From a virus: 20,215 nucleotides of DNA. Location: IMG/VR virus record IMGVR_UViG_3300030329_004193, positions 1 to 20,215 of that record. One strand, 5' to 3'. The notes under the pieces are model-generated. The model made no database searches. It was not told where the DNA came from and saw only the letters and a program-made list of their open reading frames with translations. Each line of letters opens with the position of its first letter. The first letter of the stretch is position 1. This document shows positions 1-5,733 of this stretch, piece by piece. The position numbers were made by a program, and so were the translations under genes.

Positions 1-14
1 TTTTTTATTTTTCT

Positions 15-50
15 GAGGGAGTGAGGCTATATGCTTAATCCCCCCTTTGC
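15..50 (+). terminator. Possible terminator at the left edge
   Basis: GGGA (17-20) can pair with TCCC (39-42) around an inner stem AGGC/GCTT with loop TATAT, and a T-rich tail follows. It would end transcription entering from outside the window. The stem is weak, so this is tentative. Confidence 0.35.
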
Positions 51-96
51 TTTTCAAAACTTTGGATGCCCTACCCTTTTTTCTTAATTACCATTT

Positions 97-150
97 ATTT
101 TTCAACTTATTCATAGATAATTATTATATTAACTTAAACTATTTATTATG
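97..150 (+). repeat. Early leader repeat, copy 1
   Basis: First of four clear copies of a roughly 48-base leader with the core TTCAACTTA..ATAGATAA followed by an ATATTAA-rich stretch that ends at the start codon. It lies directly before the 54-residue membrane protein gene. The other copies lie before the genes at 683, 926 and 1928. Conserved position about 46 bases before the ATG suggests a promoter plus 5' leader, but no Bacteroidetes TANNTTTG box is present. Confidence 0.65.
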
Positions 151-312
151 GACACTTTATTCATCGTACTAACTGTATTGCTTGCAATTGCTAAACTATT
201 CTTATATGTTGCACTAATCATATTTGCTTGGGTATTAATTAAAAAGTACAGCCCATCTACTGCACAATCTATACAAAATATGATACCAAAAGACAAGAAG
301 GGAGACAAATAG
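148..312 (+). CDS. Small membrane protein, 54 aa
   Basis: Starts MDTLFIVLTVLLAIAK and ends KDKKGDK. One long hydrophobic stretch (about residues 4-31) is followed by a basic, polar tail, which predicts a single-span (or hairpin) membrane protein with its tail in the cytoplasm. The ATG sits at the end of leader repeat 1, and the stop codon lies in the loop of a strong terminator, so this is a self-contained one-gene unit. No family is recognised. A role in the infected cell's inner membrane during early infection is only inference. Confidence 0.7.
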   Translation: MDTLFIVLTVLLAIAKLFLYVALIIFAWVLIKKYSPSTAQSIQNMIPKDKKGDK

Positions 313-326
313 TCTCCTTTTTTTTT
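301..326 (+). terminator. Intrinsic terminator overlapping a stop codon
   Basis: GGAGAC (301-306) pairs perfectly with GTCTCC (312-317) around a 5-base loop, followed by nine T residues. The TAG stop of the membrane-protein gene (310-312) lies across the loop and the start of the second arm, so the gene and its terminator are compacted together. Confidence 0.9.
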
Positions 327-682
327 ATTCTTTTAACAAAAAGACATAAATATTGCGTATATAAGTGTGAGTAGTAAACAGTCTAATAACCCTTATAATC
401 ATACTAATAATAACTATAATAACAGTATAATTATTCTAAGTTATTGATAATCAATCAGTTATTGTTTAAATATCATTTATTGTATAAGTATAATATATCT
501 TCTAATATATTTAGCTGATTAATACAAATAACTAACTAATGAGTTGGCGAAGTTATACATTTAATTTGACATTGTCAAGCTTTTAGCAGTTTTTTTATTC
601 AACTATTATTCCTTAATATATTTAGCTGTTTAATTTTTACAACTTTATAATAGATAATAATATATTAACTAAACTATTTACT
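327..682. other. AT-rich gene-free stretch with palindromes and a direct repeat
   Basis: About 355 bases without a convincing gene. It contains two perfect 6+1+6 palindromes, ATTGAT-A-ATCAAT (443-455) and TTGACA-T-TGTCAA (566-578). It also contains a 21-base direct repeat with one mismatch (503-523 and 614-634, core TAATATATTTAGCTG), and leader repeat 2 at its end. It may be an early control region or an unwinding region of an origin. The sequence alone does not decide. Confidence 0.55.
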
Positions 683-685
683 ATG
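635..685 (+). repeat. Early leader repeat, copy 2
   Basis: Reads TTTTTACAACTTTATAATAG and continues as ATAATAATATATTAACTAAA up to the ATG at 683. Relative to copy 1 it has CAACTTT for CAACTTA and otherwise keeps the same order and distance to the start codon. Confidence 0.6.
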
Positions 686-853
686 TTAACCTTTTATGAA
701 GAACAAGAAATATCTGATTCAATCCTAATTTATGAGCAACTTGAGTCTGATTACAAAACTTATTGCAATCATTGTGATGATACACCATTATCTTTCAACG
801 ACTGGTTGCACTCTGATACATCTGATGTAAACACTGATGACTTACCATTCTAA
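683..853 (+). CDS. Small acidic protein with SSB-like C-terminal tip, 56 aa
   Basis: The protein starts MLTFYEEQEISDSIL, has a CNHCDD motif near residues 28-33 and the segment SFNDWLHSDTS, and ends TDDLPF. The strongly acidic tail closing on DDLPF matches the C-terminal tip of bacterial SSB proteins (usually D-D-D-I-P-F), which docks onto repair and replication enzymes. There is no room for an OB fold. If expressed it could be a decoy or recruitment peptide for SSB partners; that is inference. It is flanked by leader repeat 2 and a terminator. No family is recognised. Confidence 0.65.
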   Translation: MLTFYEEQEISDSILIYEQLESDYKTYCNHCDDTPLSFNDWLHSDTSDVNTDDLPF

Positions 854-858
854 TAGAC

Positions 859-882
859 GGAGCCTAGCGGCTCCTCTTTTTT
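859..882 (+). terminator. Intrinsic terminator
   Basis: GGAGCC (859-864), loop TAGC, GGCTCC (869-874), then TCTTTTTT. It lies 6 bases after the stop of the DDLPF protein, and its T tract runs straight into leader repeat 3. Confidence 0.92.
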
Positions 883-928
883 CAACTTAATTATAGATAA
901 TTAAATATTAATTAAAATAACTACTATG
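881..928 (+). repeat. Early leader repeat, copy 3
   Basis: TTCAACTTAATTATAGATAA begins in the T tract of the preceding terminator and runs to the ATG at 926 through ATATTAATTAAAATAA. It is close to copy 1 in both sequence and spacing. Confidence 0.65.
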
Positions 929-1186
929 ATAACTATAGGAATCAGTTGCTCTTGCGGCAACACAGAGGGCTTTAAGCTTTCAAACACAGCGGCTGAGTGT
1001 ACTCGCTGCTCAACAGTGCATACTATAACAGATGAACCAACATTCATCACGCGTAGTATTACACCTTTACACGAAATTGAACAACGTGCTAAAGATAAAG
1101 CAGTAATAGACATGTGGCTAGATGATCAGCCATTCATAGATTGGTCTACTTGCTTTGATACAGACAACATAAGAGTGGCAATTTAG
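926..1186 (+). CDS. Small zinc-ribbon-like protein, 86 aa
   Basis: Begins MITIGISCSCGNTEGF. Cysteines C8, C10, C25 and C28 (CSC...CTRC) form a four-cysteine set that could hold one zinc, as in small zinc ribbons. The rest is acidic and ends DNIRVAI. The ATG is fixed by leader repeat 3, and the gene is followed at once by a terminator overlapping its stop codon, so it is probably transcribed alone. A nucleic-acid or protein-binding adaptor role is plausible for this kind of fold. No named family is recognised. Confidence 0.7.
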   Translation: MITIGISCSCGNTEGFKLSNTAAECTRCSTVHTITDEPTFITRSITPLHEIEQRAKDKAVIDMWLDDQPFIDWSTCFDTDNIRVAI

Positions 1187-1197
1187 TCACTCTTTTT
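1172..1197 (+). terminator. Intrinsic terminator overlapping a stop codon
   Basis: AGAGTGGC (1172-1179) pairs with GTCACTCT (1186-1193) with one G-U pair around loop AATTTA, then a T run to 1197. The stop codon of the preceding gene lies in the loop and stem. Confidence 0.85.
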
Positions 1198-1229
1198 AAC
1201 CTAAACATTAACCTTTAAAATATATAATT

Positions 1230-1763
1230 ATGGCATTACTTGAAATAAATGCAACAGAACAACAAGATATTAAAGATAAAGTATCTAAAGAACCTGATTG
1301 GTATGTGACACAATATAAAAACATTTGGTACGTAATACAAAGACATCATCTAAATGGATATTTTTGTGGTTATGTAGGATTACCTGACTATATAAAGGTA
1401 TCAAGAAGATGTCCTGAAACAGGCGAAGAATATAAAGAAAAATTCTATTCACCTTATAATGGTGAGTATGATCTTGATCAAATTGTAGTTTATGGTGGCG
1501 TTACATATCATGGAAACCCAACAGACTTTCATCCTAATGATAAGTTAAACTGGATTGGATTTGACTGCAATCATGTTACAGATTATTGTCTTTCAAAAGG
1601 AGATGAAGATAGAACTTGGAACAATAAACCATGTACATACAAAACTCTTGATTTTTGTATAAACGAGTGTCAAAATGTTATATTGCAATTTTATAAGCAT
1701 ATAGAGCTTGATGTTGACCGAGAATATACAAACAGAAAAAATGCATTTAAAAGTATTAAATAG
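1230..1763 (+). CDS. Conserved phage protein with GFDC-H motif, 177 aa
   Basis: The central signature is GGVTYHG (residues 89-95) followed by WIGFDCNHVTD (108-118). This GG-T-Y-x-G ... W-x-GFDC-H--D pattern recurs in many uncharacterised phage proteins, but the biochemical role is unknown to me. Conserved His, Cys and Asp residues could bind a metal; this is inference. The C-terminal third has further cysteines (CTYKTLDFCINEC). The ATG is preceded by the typical leader ATATATAATT. The gene ends just before a Bacteroidetes-type -7 box that starts the next transcript. Confidence 0.75.
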   Translation: MALLEINATEQQDIKDKVSKEPDWYVTQYKNIWYVIQRHHLNGYFCGYVGLPDYIKVSRRCPETGEEYKEKFYSPYNGEYDLDQIVVYGGVTYHGNPTDFHPNDKLNWIGFDCNHVTDYCLSKGDEDRTWNNKPCTYKTLDFCINECQNVILQFYKHIELDVDREYTNRKNAFKSIK

Positions 1764-1769
1764 TTTTAT

Positions 1770-1777
1770 TATCTTTG
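1770..1777 (+). promoter_or_regulatory. Bacteroidetes-type -7 box for a small RNA
   Basis: TATCTTTG matches TANNTTTG. It sits in the 17-mer TTTTATTATCTTTGCAA (1764-1780), which is repeated exactly at 9637-9653 before the RusA gene. No -33 TTTG is obvious. It would start a transcript near 1783 that contains no good open reading frame. Confidence 0.6.
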
Positions 1778-1783
1778 CAAACT

Positions 1784-1881
1784 TTATAGAATGTAACGTT
1801 GTGCTATTCATAATAATTGTCGTATAAATACTTGTTTATCAACATTCTATTACACAGGGGCTTAGCACAGCCCCTTTTTTT
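1784..1881 (+). ncRNA. Probable small structured RNA, about 95 nt
   Basis: The gap between two genes holds its own promoter box (1770-1777), a perfect 9-bp long-range stem ATAGAATGT (1786-1794) with ACATTCTAT (1842-1850), and a strong terminator hairpin (1857-1874) with seven T residues. No coding gene fits the interval. Promoter, closing stem and terminator together are the layout of an independently made small RNA. I do not recognise the family, and the target is unknown. Confidence 0.6.
1857..1881 (+). terminator. Intrinsic terminator of the small RNA
   Basis: GGGGCT (1857-1862), loop TAGCAC, AGCCCC (1869-1874), then seven T residues that lead directly into leader repeat 4. Confidence 0.93.
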
Positions 1882-1930
1882 CAACTTAACTATAGCTAAA
1901 CTAATTTATTAACCAAAACATTTAATCATG
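1881..1930 (+). repeat. Early leader repeat, copy 4
   Basis: TTCAACTTAACTATAGCTAA (from 1880) runs through AATTTATTAACCAAAACA to the ATG at 1928. It is the most diverged of the four clear copies but keeps the CAACTTA..TATAG core and the distance to the start codon. Confidence 0.6.
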
Positions 1931-2263
1931 TCTAAGAACACATTAGCAAAAGGTATGTTCGTAAGAGAGCATACATTCAATTCAGGTACTAAAATCATGA
2001 ACGTATCTATAAATGTAGCAGATTTCTGTGCGTTTATTAAAGAAAACATGAATGAAGACAGTAAAGGTAACCAATGGGTTAACCTTAAACTAATACCTAA
2101 CAAAAATGTAGGAGAGAATAAACTATCTCATACACCTATTCTTAATGAATATACACCTAAGAGTGCAGATAAGGCTCTTGAAGCTCTAGCAACCAAGGTG
2201 TTAGCACCAGTTGCTGAAAGAGAAATAGTAGAAACACCTGAAAAGGCTGATCTACCATTCTAA
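1928..2263 (+). CDS. Probable accessory single-stranded-DNA-binding-like protein, 111 aa
   Basis: A beta-rich N-terminal part (MFVREHTFNSGTKIMNVSI, then NQWVNLKLIPNKNVGEN) is followed by a low-complexity linker and the tip EKADLPF. A compact domain, a flexible linker and an acidic-hydrophobic D-L-P-F end are the architecture of bacterial SSBs. The layout resembles small uncharacterised proteins of Bacteroidetes phages. DNA binding is inferred, not demonstrated by a catalytic or OB signature. Leader repeat 4 sets the start. The stop overlaps the next start codon (TAATG). Confidence 0.6.
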   Translation: MSKNTLAKGMFVREHTFNSGTKIMNVSINVADFCAFIKENMNEDSKGNQWVNLKLIPNKNVGENKLSHTPILNEYTPKSADKALEALATKVLAPVAEREIVETPEKADLPF

Positions 2264-2499
2264 TGGGTATTCTAGGAATATCATTCTGTGCTGCCATTGG
2301 CTACTATATCATTGTATATAAAGCCATTGGTAGACGCAGATTAGTTAAAACTCAGACATTTTGGGATATACTATTTACATTACTATTACCTCTGTTATTC
2401 ATTGGGACATTCAGTGGGCTAGCTACTGCTGTTATTGCTGGAGTATTCTTCTCAATATTTACAGCAATGACACCATCAGTGGAAGAGCCTAAAAATTAA
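2263..2499 (+). CDS. Two-segment membrane protein, 78 aa
   Basis: Starts MGILGISFCAAIGYYIIVYK. Hydrophobic segments lie at about residues 3-19 and 33-66, the latter long enough for two spans, separated by a basic loop (GRRRLVKTQ). The end is acidic (PSVEEPKN). It is translationally coupled to the upstream DLPF protein through a one-base overlap. No holin or transporter signature is recognised. The function is unknown. Confidence 0.65.
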   Translation: MGILGISFCAAIGYYIIVYKAIGRRRLVKTQTFWDILFTLLLPLLFIGTFSGLATAVIAGVFFSIFTAMTPSVEEPKN

Positions 2500-2519
2500 T
2501 CTAAACAAATACTTTTACT

Positions 2520-2903
2520 ATGAAAAAAGAAATCTATGAAATATCATCACAATATATGAAAGACCTTAAAAAACTACTTGATAAAAAGAAGATATCACAG
2601 TATGATATCGCACATCAATCATTCAGAAAGAACAATGCTGATTGGATAATCAAGCATGTTAATAAGGCTAAGCTTACAATCACCTATCTTAATGGAGATA
2701 CTAGAGTATTACCCACTTATAATGAGCTTATGAAAAGAGTCGGCTGGAGTAATAAAGACTACAAATCAGCTAGACGCAGGTTTATTAAAAGATATTATAA
2801 AATAGTTAATACTTTTACTAAACATAGAAACAGATTTAATAAGAATACAATAGCTAATACAATTGATCCTCAAAAGATTAAACAATTAGCATCACAATAC
2901 TAA
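2520..2903 (+). CDS. Basic protein of unknown function, 127 aa
   Basis: Highly Lys/Arg-rich, starting MKKEIYEISSQYMKDLKKLL. A middle stretch, TYNELMKRVGWSNKDYKSAR, could include a helix-turn-helix-like segment, followed by the very basic RRRFIKRYYK. Charge and composition suggest nucleic-acid binding, but no family is recognised. It is the last gene before three tandem structured RNA elements, which begin 7 bases after its stop and may form its 3' end. Confidence 0.65.
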   Translation: MKKEIYEISSQYMKDLKKLLDKKKISQYDIAHQSFRKNNADWIIKHVNKAKLTITYLNGDTRVLPTYNELMKRVGWSNKDYKSARRRFIKRYYKIVNTFTKHRNRFNKNTIANTIDPQKIKQLASQY

Positions 2904-2975
2904 ATAGATTGGGAGTAGGTGCGTGTGGCCACGGAATGATAACTAACGCGTAGCGGTTATTACTACTCCCTTTCT
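2901..2975 (+). ncRNA. Tandem structured RNA element A
   Basis: The outer stem GGGAGTAG (2911-2918) pairs perfectly with CTACTCCC (2963-2970). Inside it, TGATAAC (2937-2943) pairs with GTTATTA (2956-2962), with one G-U pair, and CGC/GCG pair around GTA. A GTGGCCAC palindrome lies on the 5' side. The flank AAATAGATTGGG precedes it and a short T-rich tail follows. It is homologous in layout to elements B and C just downstream. It could be a terminator with an embedded structure or a free RNA. Confidence 0.65.
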
Positions 2976-2978
2976 TGT

Positions 2979-3070
2979 TATAAAGGTTGGAAGGAGGGTT
3001 AGTAATTTAATTAATAACTGAGCGGTTATACTTTGTGAATAATTACAATTCCTTCTCTCCTTCCTTTTTA
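2979..3070 (+). ncRNA. Tandem structured RNA element B
   Basis: The outer stem GGAAGGAG (2989-2996) pairs with CTCCTTCC (3057-3064), extendable by G-U and G-C pairs. An inner stem GTAATT (3002-3007) pairs with AATTAC (3041-3046), and the hairpin ATAAC-TGAGCG-GTTAT spans 3014-3029. It shares ATAACT...AGCGGTTAT and the upstream TAAAGGTTGG with element A. The tail is TTTTT. Confidence 0.65.
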
Positions 3071-3138
3071 CAAATAGGTTGGGGTGGCTTAACGAATTGG
3101 ATAACACCTACGGTAAACTAGCCACCTCTTCCTTTTTT
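3071..3138 (+). ncRNA. Tandem structured RNA element C
   Basis: The outer stem GGGGTGGC (3081-3088) pairs with GCCACCTC (3121-3128) with one G-U pair, and CTTCCTTTTTT follows. The interior is shorter, with GGATAACACC and CGGTAAACTA corresponding to parts of A and B, and a small ACC-TAC-GGT hairpin. The flank AAATAGGTTGGG matches those of A and B. Its T-rich tail makes it the best terminator candidate of the three. Confidence 0.65.
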
Positions 3139-3159
3139 ATTAATTAAAAACAAATAGTT

Positions 3160-3333
3160 ATGGAAGAAAATATAATTGAAAGACTAAAACTAACTGAACA
3201 AGAAGTTCTTAGTATAGTTAGTGAATGGTATCAAAATGGAATGTATCCAGATATATTACAAAATGAACATGGACATGAATTGTGTGAAATAACACAAAGT
3301 CTATGGGAAGAAAATAACCTTAAAAACAAATAA
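3160..3333 (+). CDS. Small hypothetical protein, 57 aa
   Basis: Starts MEENIIERLKLTEQEVLSIV and ends ENNLKNK. It is acidic and mostly helical in appearance, with an LTEQEVLSIVSEWYQNGMYP segment. The start follows the leader AACAAATAGTT, of the kind used by neighbouring genes. The stop TAA overlaps the leader of the next gene (TAATTATG). It heads the long run of small + strand genes that follows RNA element C. No family is recognised. Confidence 0.65.
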   Translation: MEENIIERLKLTEQEVLSIVSEWYQNGMYPDILQNEHGHELCEITQSLWEENNLKNK

Positions 3334-3335
3334 TT

Positions 3336-3890
3336 ATGCCAAATTGGTGCTGGAACCACCTAGAAGTACATGGTGACGAAAAACAACTACATGAATTTGT
3401 AGAAAAATCTATGAAAGCTCATAAAGAAACAGAGTTTTCATTTGAAGGTACGCTCCCACGTGGTGATCGCGAAGACTGGTACAATTGGAGCTTAGATAAC
3501 TGGGGAACTAAATGGGACGCATGTGAACCCCATATAGATCATAATGATATAGATTACTTTGCCGTATCATTTGAATCAGCTTGGAGCCCTCCTATAGCTT
3601 GGATAAAAAACATTATGAAAGACTTTCCCGACTTATCTTTTACATTAGAATATGAAGAGCCAGGCATGTGCTTTGGTGGTAGATTATTAGCCCAACATAA
3701 TAAATTATGGGACGATTTACATTGGGATTTAGATCAAGCATCAGAATGCTGTGAAGCAGAAGTATCATTTGATGAAGAAGATTTTCATGGAGAGGCAAAA
3801 TGTCTTGCATGTGGAGAAGAAACAGAAACAATAAGTATGAATGTGGCTGATATTAAGCCAGCTAAAATTAAAATAAATGAAAGCAAATAA
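3336..3890 (+). CDS. Api92-like protein (DUF1281-type), 184 aa
   Basis: The N-terminus MPNWCWNHLEVHG is the hallmark of Api92/DUF1281-like proteins found on phages, plasmids and integrative elements. Further family signatures are WSLDNWGTKWDA (51-62), FESAWSPPIAW (79-89) and YEEPGMCFGG (106-115). The C-terminal part adds CC (138-139) and CLAC (156-159), which could form a zinc site. The biochemical role of the family is unknown to me. The gene sits in an accessory-type run of small genes and overlaps the next gene by 14 bases. Confidence 0.85.
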   Translation: MPNWCWNHLEVHGDEKQLHEFVEKSMKAHKETEFSFEGTLPRGDREDWYNWSLDNWGTKWDACEPHIDHNDIDYFAVSFESAWSPPIAWIKNIMKDFPDLSFTLEYEEPGMCFGGRLLAQHNKLWDDLHWDLDQASECCEAEVSFDEEDFHGEAKCLACGEETETISMNVADIKPAKIKINESK

Positions 3891-4125
3891 AACAGGAAAA
3901 CGCCTTACAAAATCATATAGTGAATGGAGAAAATATATAGCTGATAGTGTGCAATATACTATACTTAAAAAAGAGCTTCCAAGATCTATAAATAAAACTA
4001 AAAGTATATTAAGTAAATTAAACACAGAATTCTTAGGAAAATATAATCACTATCTTGATGTTAAGTTTATTAAAACTAAAACACAAGAGGCATACGAAAG
4101 AACTAAACGATTTATAAATAAATAA
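3877..4125 (+). CDS. Small basic protein, 82 aa
   Basis: Starts MKANKTGKRLTKSYSEWRKY. It is strongly basic, with many Lys/Arg residues spread along a predicted helical chain, and ends ERTKRFINK. The start codon lies inside the end of the Api92-like gene (ATGAAAGCAAATAA), so translation is probably coupled. Nucleic-acid binding is possible from charge alone. No family is recognised. Confidence 0.65.
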   Translation: MKANKTGKRLTKSYSEWRKYIADSVQYTILKKELPRSINKTKSILSKLNTEFLGKYNHYLDVKFIKTKTQEAYERTKRFINK

Positions 4126-4127
4126 TT

Positions 4128-4376
4128 ATGGAAACAAATACAATATCATTTAATGTCAGTAAAACTATTAACATAGGTAACTTTGAAGCTATTAAAATTA
4201 ATTATGGTCAAAGTATTACAGTTGATCCTACAAGAGACACTGAAGAGCAAAGACAAGAATTAATACAAGAGTGTTATAATGTTGTCAAGAAAGAAACAGC
4301 ATTGTGGACATTGAAAAGTGTACAACATGTTGATAGTCAAAAGAATACAAGAACATATAAAAGTAAAATAAAATGA
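4128..4376 (+). CDS. Conserved phage protein, 82 aa
   Basis: The N-terminal half (METNTISFNVSKTINIGNFE, then AIKINYGQSITVD) alternates hydrophobic and polar residues as in a small beta sheet. A helix rich in Glu/Gln (DTEEQRQELIQECYNVVKKE) follows. This SF-V-K-TINIGNFE-I-I-YG pattern resembles uncharacterised phage proteins, but I cannot give a function. The start follows AAATAAATAATT, and the stop overlaps the next start (ATGA). Confidence 0.7.
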   Translation: METNTISFNVSKTINIGNFEAIKINYGQSITVDPTRDTEEQRQELIQECYNVVKKETALWTLKSVQHVDSQKNTRTYKSKIK

Positions 4377-4633
4377 GTGAAGTAACAATTCATGGTAAAC
4401 CAGTAGAGCAATACTGGACAGAATTAACCGCTAAGCATTTAGTTGGTAAAAAGATAGTTAAAGTAGAATATTTTCCTAAAGATATGATGGAAGATATGAT
4501 GTGGCACAGCAGACCTATAACATTACATTTAGATGACGGATCTATTATAACTCCTCAAATGGATGATGAAGGCAATGATGGCGGGGCTATGCTTACTACA
4601 TTTAAAGAACTGCAAGTGATACCAGTAATATGA
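4373..4633 (+). CDS. Conserved phage protein with DDEGNDGGAM motif, 86 aa
   Basis: Residues 22-34 (HLVGKKIVKVEYF) and 46-56 (SRPITLHLDDG) lead to DDEGNDGGAM (64-73) and the end VIPVI. The pattern GK-I--V-Y ... L-L-DG ... D-EGNDGGA is one I associate with uncharacterised phage and host proteins. No enzymatic role is known to me. The acidic loop could bind a metal, which is inference. It overlaps both neighbours by four bases, typical of a translationally coupled operon. Confidence 0.7.
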   Translation: MSEVTIHGKPVEQYWTELTAKHLVGKKIVKVEYFPKDMMEDMMWHSRPITLHLDDGSIITPQMDDEGNDGGAMLTTFKELQVIPVI

Positions 4634-4932
4634 AATCATATATCTTAAAGAAACTTATAGCAGGTTACAAGATTAATCCTAGATATTCTGGGCTTGATCT
4701 TGTGGCTCTGCCATTTAAATACACTGGAAAGTCAAACAATCCAGAAAATATACACGAACAAAAATTTCCAAAAATAACTGTAAAATATGGAAACAAAAAA
4801 ATGATAATAGATAAAGATACTCCATTACTTGGAGAGCAAACGTTTCCAGATAAGTTTGGTAGAGACAAAACATATACTCTTTATTATTATCAATGGCAAC
4901 CTGATATTAATCAAATAAAATTAGAACTATGA
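4630..4932 (+). CDS. Hypothetical protein, 100 aa
   Basis: Starts MKSYILKKLIAGYKINPRYS and ends WQPDINQIKLEL. It is basic, with a beta-prone centre (KITVKYGNKKMIIDKDTPLL) and aromatic residues near the C-terminus (YTLYYYQWQ). No cysteine, transmembrane segment or catalytic motif stands out. It overlaps the upstream gene by four bases and the downstream gene by four. Not recognised. Confidence 0.65.
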   Translation: MKSYILKKLIAGYKINPRYSGLDLVALPFKYTGKSNNPENIHEQKFPKITVKYGNKKMIIDKDTPLLGEQTFPDKFGRDKTYTLYYYQWQPDINQIKLEL

Positions 4933-5198
4933 CGGCATTAGAAGTAGAAAAATACATATGCAAAACATATGGAAAAGAAGCTTTAAAGCATGATCCTCAT
5001 GCATTAGCAGAAGCCATAAATCAAACACAACAAGACATGGACTATTATGATGAATGGGATTTATTTCATTTAGTGATTGAAGATAAACCAATACCATCAT
5101 TATATACACATAGTTATGGATTTCACACACAAAACGGCAGGGGTATAATAGAAAGAGTTAAAAGTTATTATTATGAAAGAATATCAAGTAACAATTAG
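4929..5198 (+). CDS. Hypothetical acidic protein, 89 aa
   Basis: Starts MTALEVEKYICKTYGKEALK. It is rich in Asp, Glu, His and Tyr, with MDYYDEWDLFHLVIEDKPIP in the middle. The start overlaps the previous stop (ATGA), and its last 26 bases overlap the next gene. It reads like one of the many small host-takeover-type genes of phages, but no family or function is recognised. Confidence 0.65.
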   Translation: MTALEVEKYICKTYGKEALKHDPHALAEAINQTQQDMDYYDEWDLFHLVIEDKPIPSLYTHSYGFHTQNGRGIIERVKSYYYERISSNN

Positions 5199-5376
5199 TA
5201 GAACATATACTACAAATATAACATTAAAATTTCCAGATGATGGTAGAAATCATATGGATATAATAGATGAAAAAATATTGGCAGGAGATGAGGATATATG
5301 GGATCTAATAGCTGAAAAAGAGTTGGATCAAATGGATATTAGTAATGATAATTGGGAAATATATGAAAACAAATGA
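5173..5376 (+). CDS. Hypothetical protein, 67 aa
   Basis: Starts MKEYQVTISRTYTTNITLKF and ends DNWEIYENK. A beta-prone N-terminal half (VTISRTYTTNITLKF) is followed by an acidic helical half (EDIWDLIAEKELDQMD). The start lies in the previous gene, after the leader TTATTATG. Similar short TI-R-YT-NI-L proteins occur in phages, but the role is unknown. Confidence 0.6.
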   Translation: MKEYQVTISRTYTTNITLKFPDDGRNHMDIIDEKILAGDEDIWDLIAEKELDQMDISNDNWEIYENK

Positions 5377-5722
5377 AGAAAAAGAAATATTTTTTAATGA
5401 AATATCAGAAAGATTACAATTTTATATAATGGATTACTTTCAAATAGAAGAATTAGAAGATATTAATTCTTATAATGATTTACACGCAATGTTATTATAT
5501 GAAAATGCATTTGATATAGAAATAATATATTATTATAAAGCTATGAAATATTTAACAGAAAACGATCCTAGTTTATATGAAAGCATGGAAATGGCTGCTG
5601 AATTTGGATATTCTCCAGAAAACCTTAATAGTGAATTGTTAGCTACACTTCTAGCTACTAGAAAAGCTCAAGAAGAGTTTTGTGATTTAGAGCCAATAAT
5701 AAATGAATTTTTTAACAATTAA
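5363..5722 (+). CDS. Conserved phage-type acidic protein, 119 aa
   Basis: I chose the ATG at 5363 (MKTNEEKEIFFNEISERLQF), which overlaps the previous stop as in other gene pairs here; an in-frame ATG at 5345 would add six residues. It is entirely helical in appearance and acidic. Segments FDIEIIYYYKAMKYL and NDPSLYESMEMAAEFGYSPE are followed by LNSELLATLLATRKAQEEF. This combination resembles an uncharacterised family of Bacteroidetes phage and plasmid proteins. No catalytic motif is visible. Function unknown. Confidence 0.7.
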   Translation: MKTNEEKEIFFNEISERLQFYIMDYFQIEELEDINSYNDLHAMLLYENAFDIEIIYYYKAMKYLTENDPSLYESMEMAAEFGYSPENLNSELLATLLATRKAQEEFCDLEPIINEFFNN

Positions 5723-5733
5723 AACAAATAATT

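Noticed and set aside
2911-2970. RNA element A considered as a tRNA because of its GGGAGTA/TACTCCC end stem
   Set aside because: It is 60 nt, lacks D and T arms, a T-loop motif and an anticodon loop with the usual U33. Not a tRNA.
3034-3042. TTATTCACA on the - strand, a match to the DnaA box pattern, near a phage with a DnaA-domain gene
   Set aside because: It is a single copy lying inside RNA element B, and one 9-mer match in AT-rich DNA is expected by chance. No cluster of boxes was seen.
2901-3138. Tandem elements considered as a CRISPR array
   Set aside because: The repeated parts are not near-identical, units vary from 48 to 76 nt between stem ends, and no uniform spacer pattern or cas gene is present.
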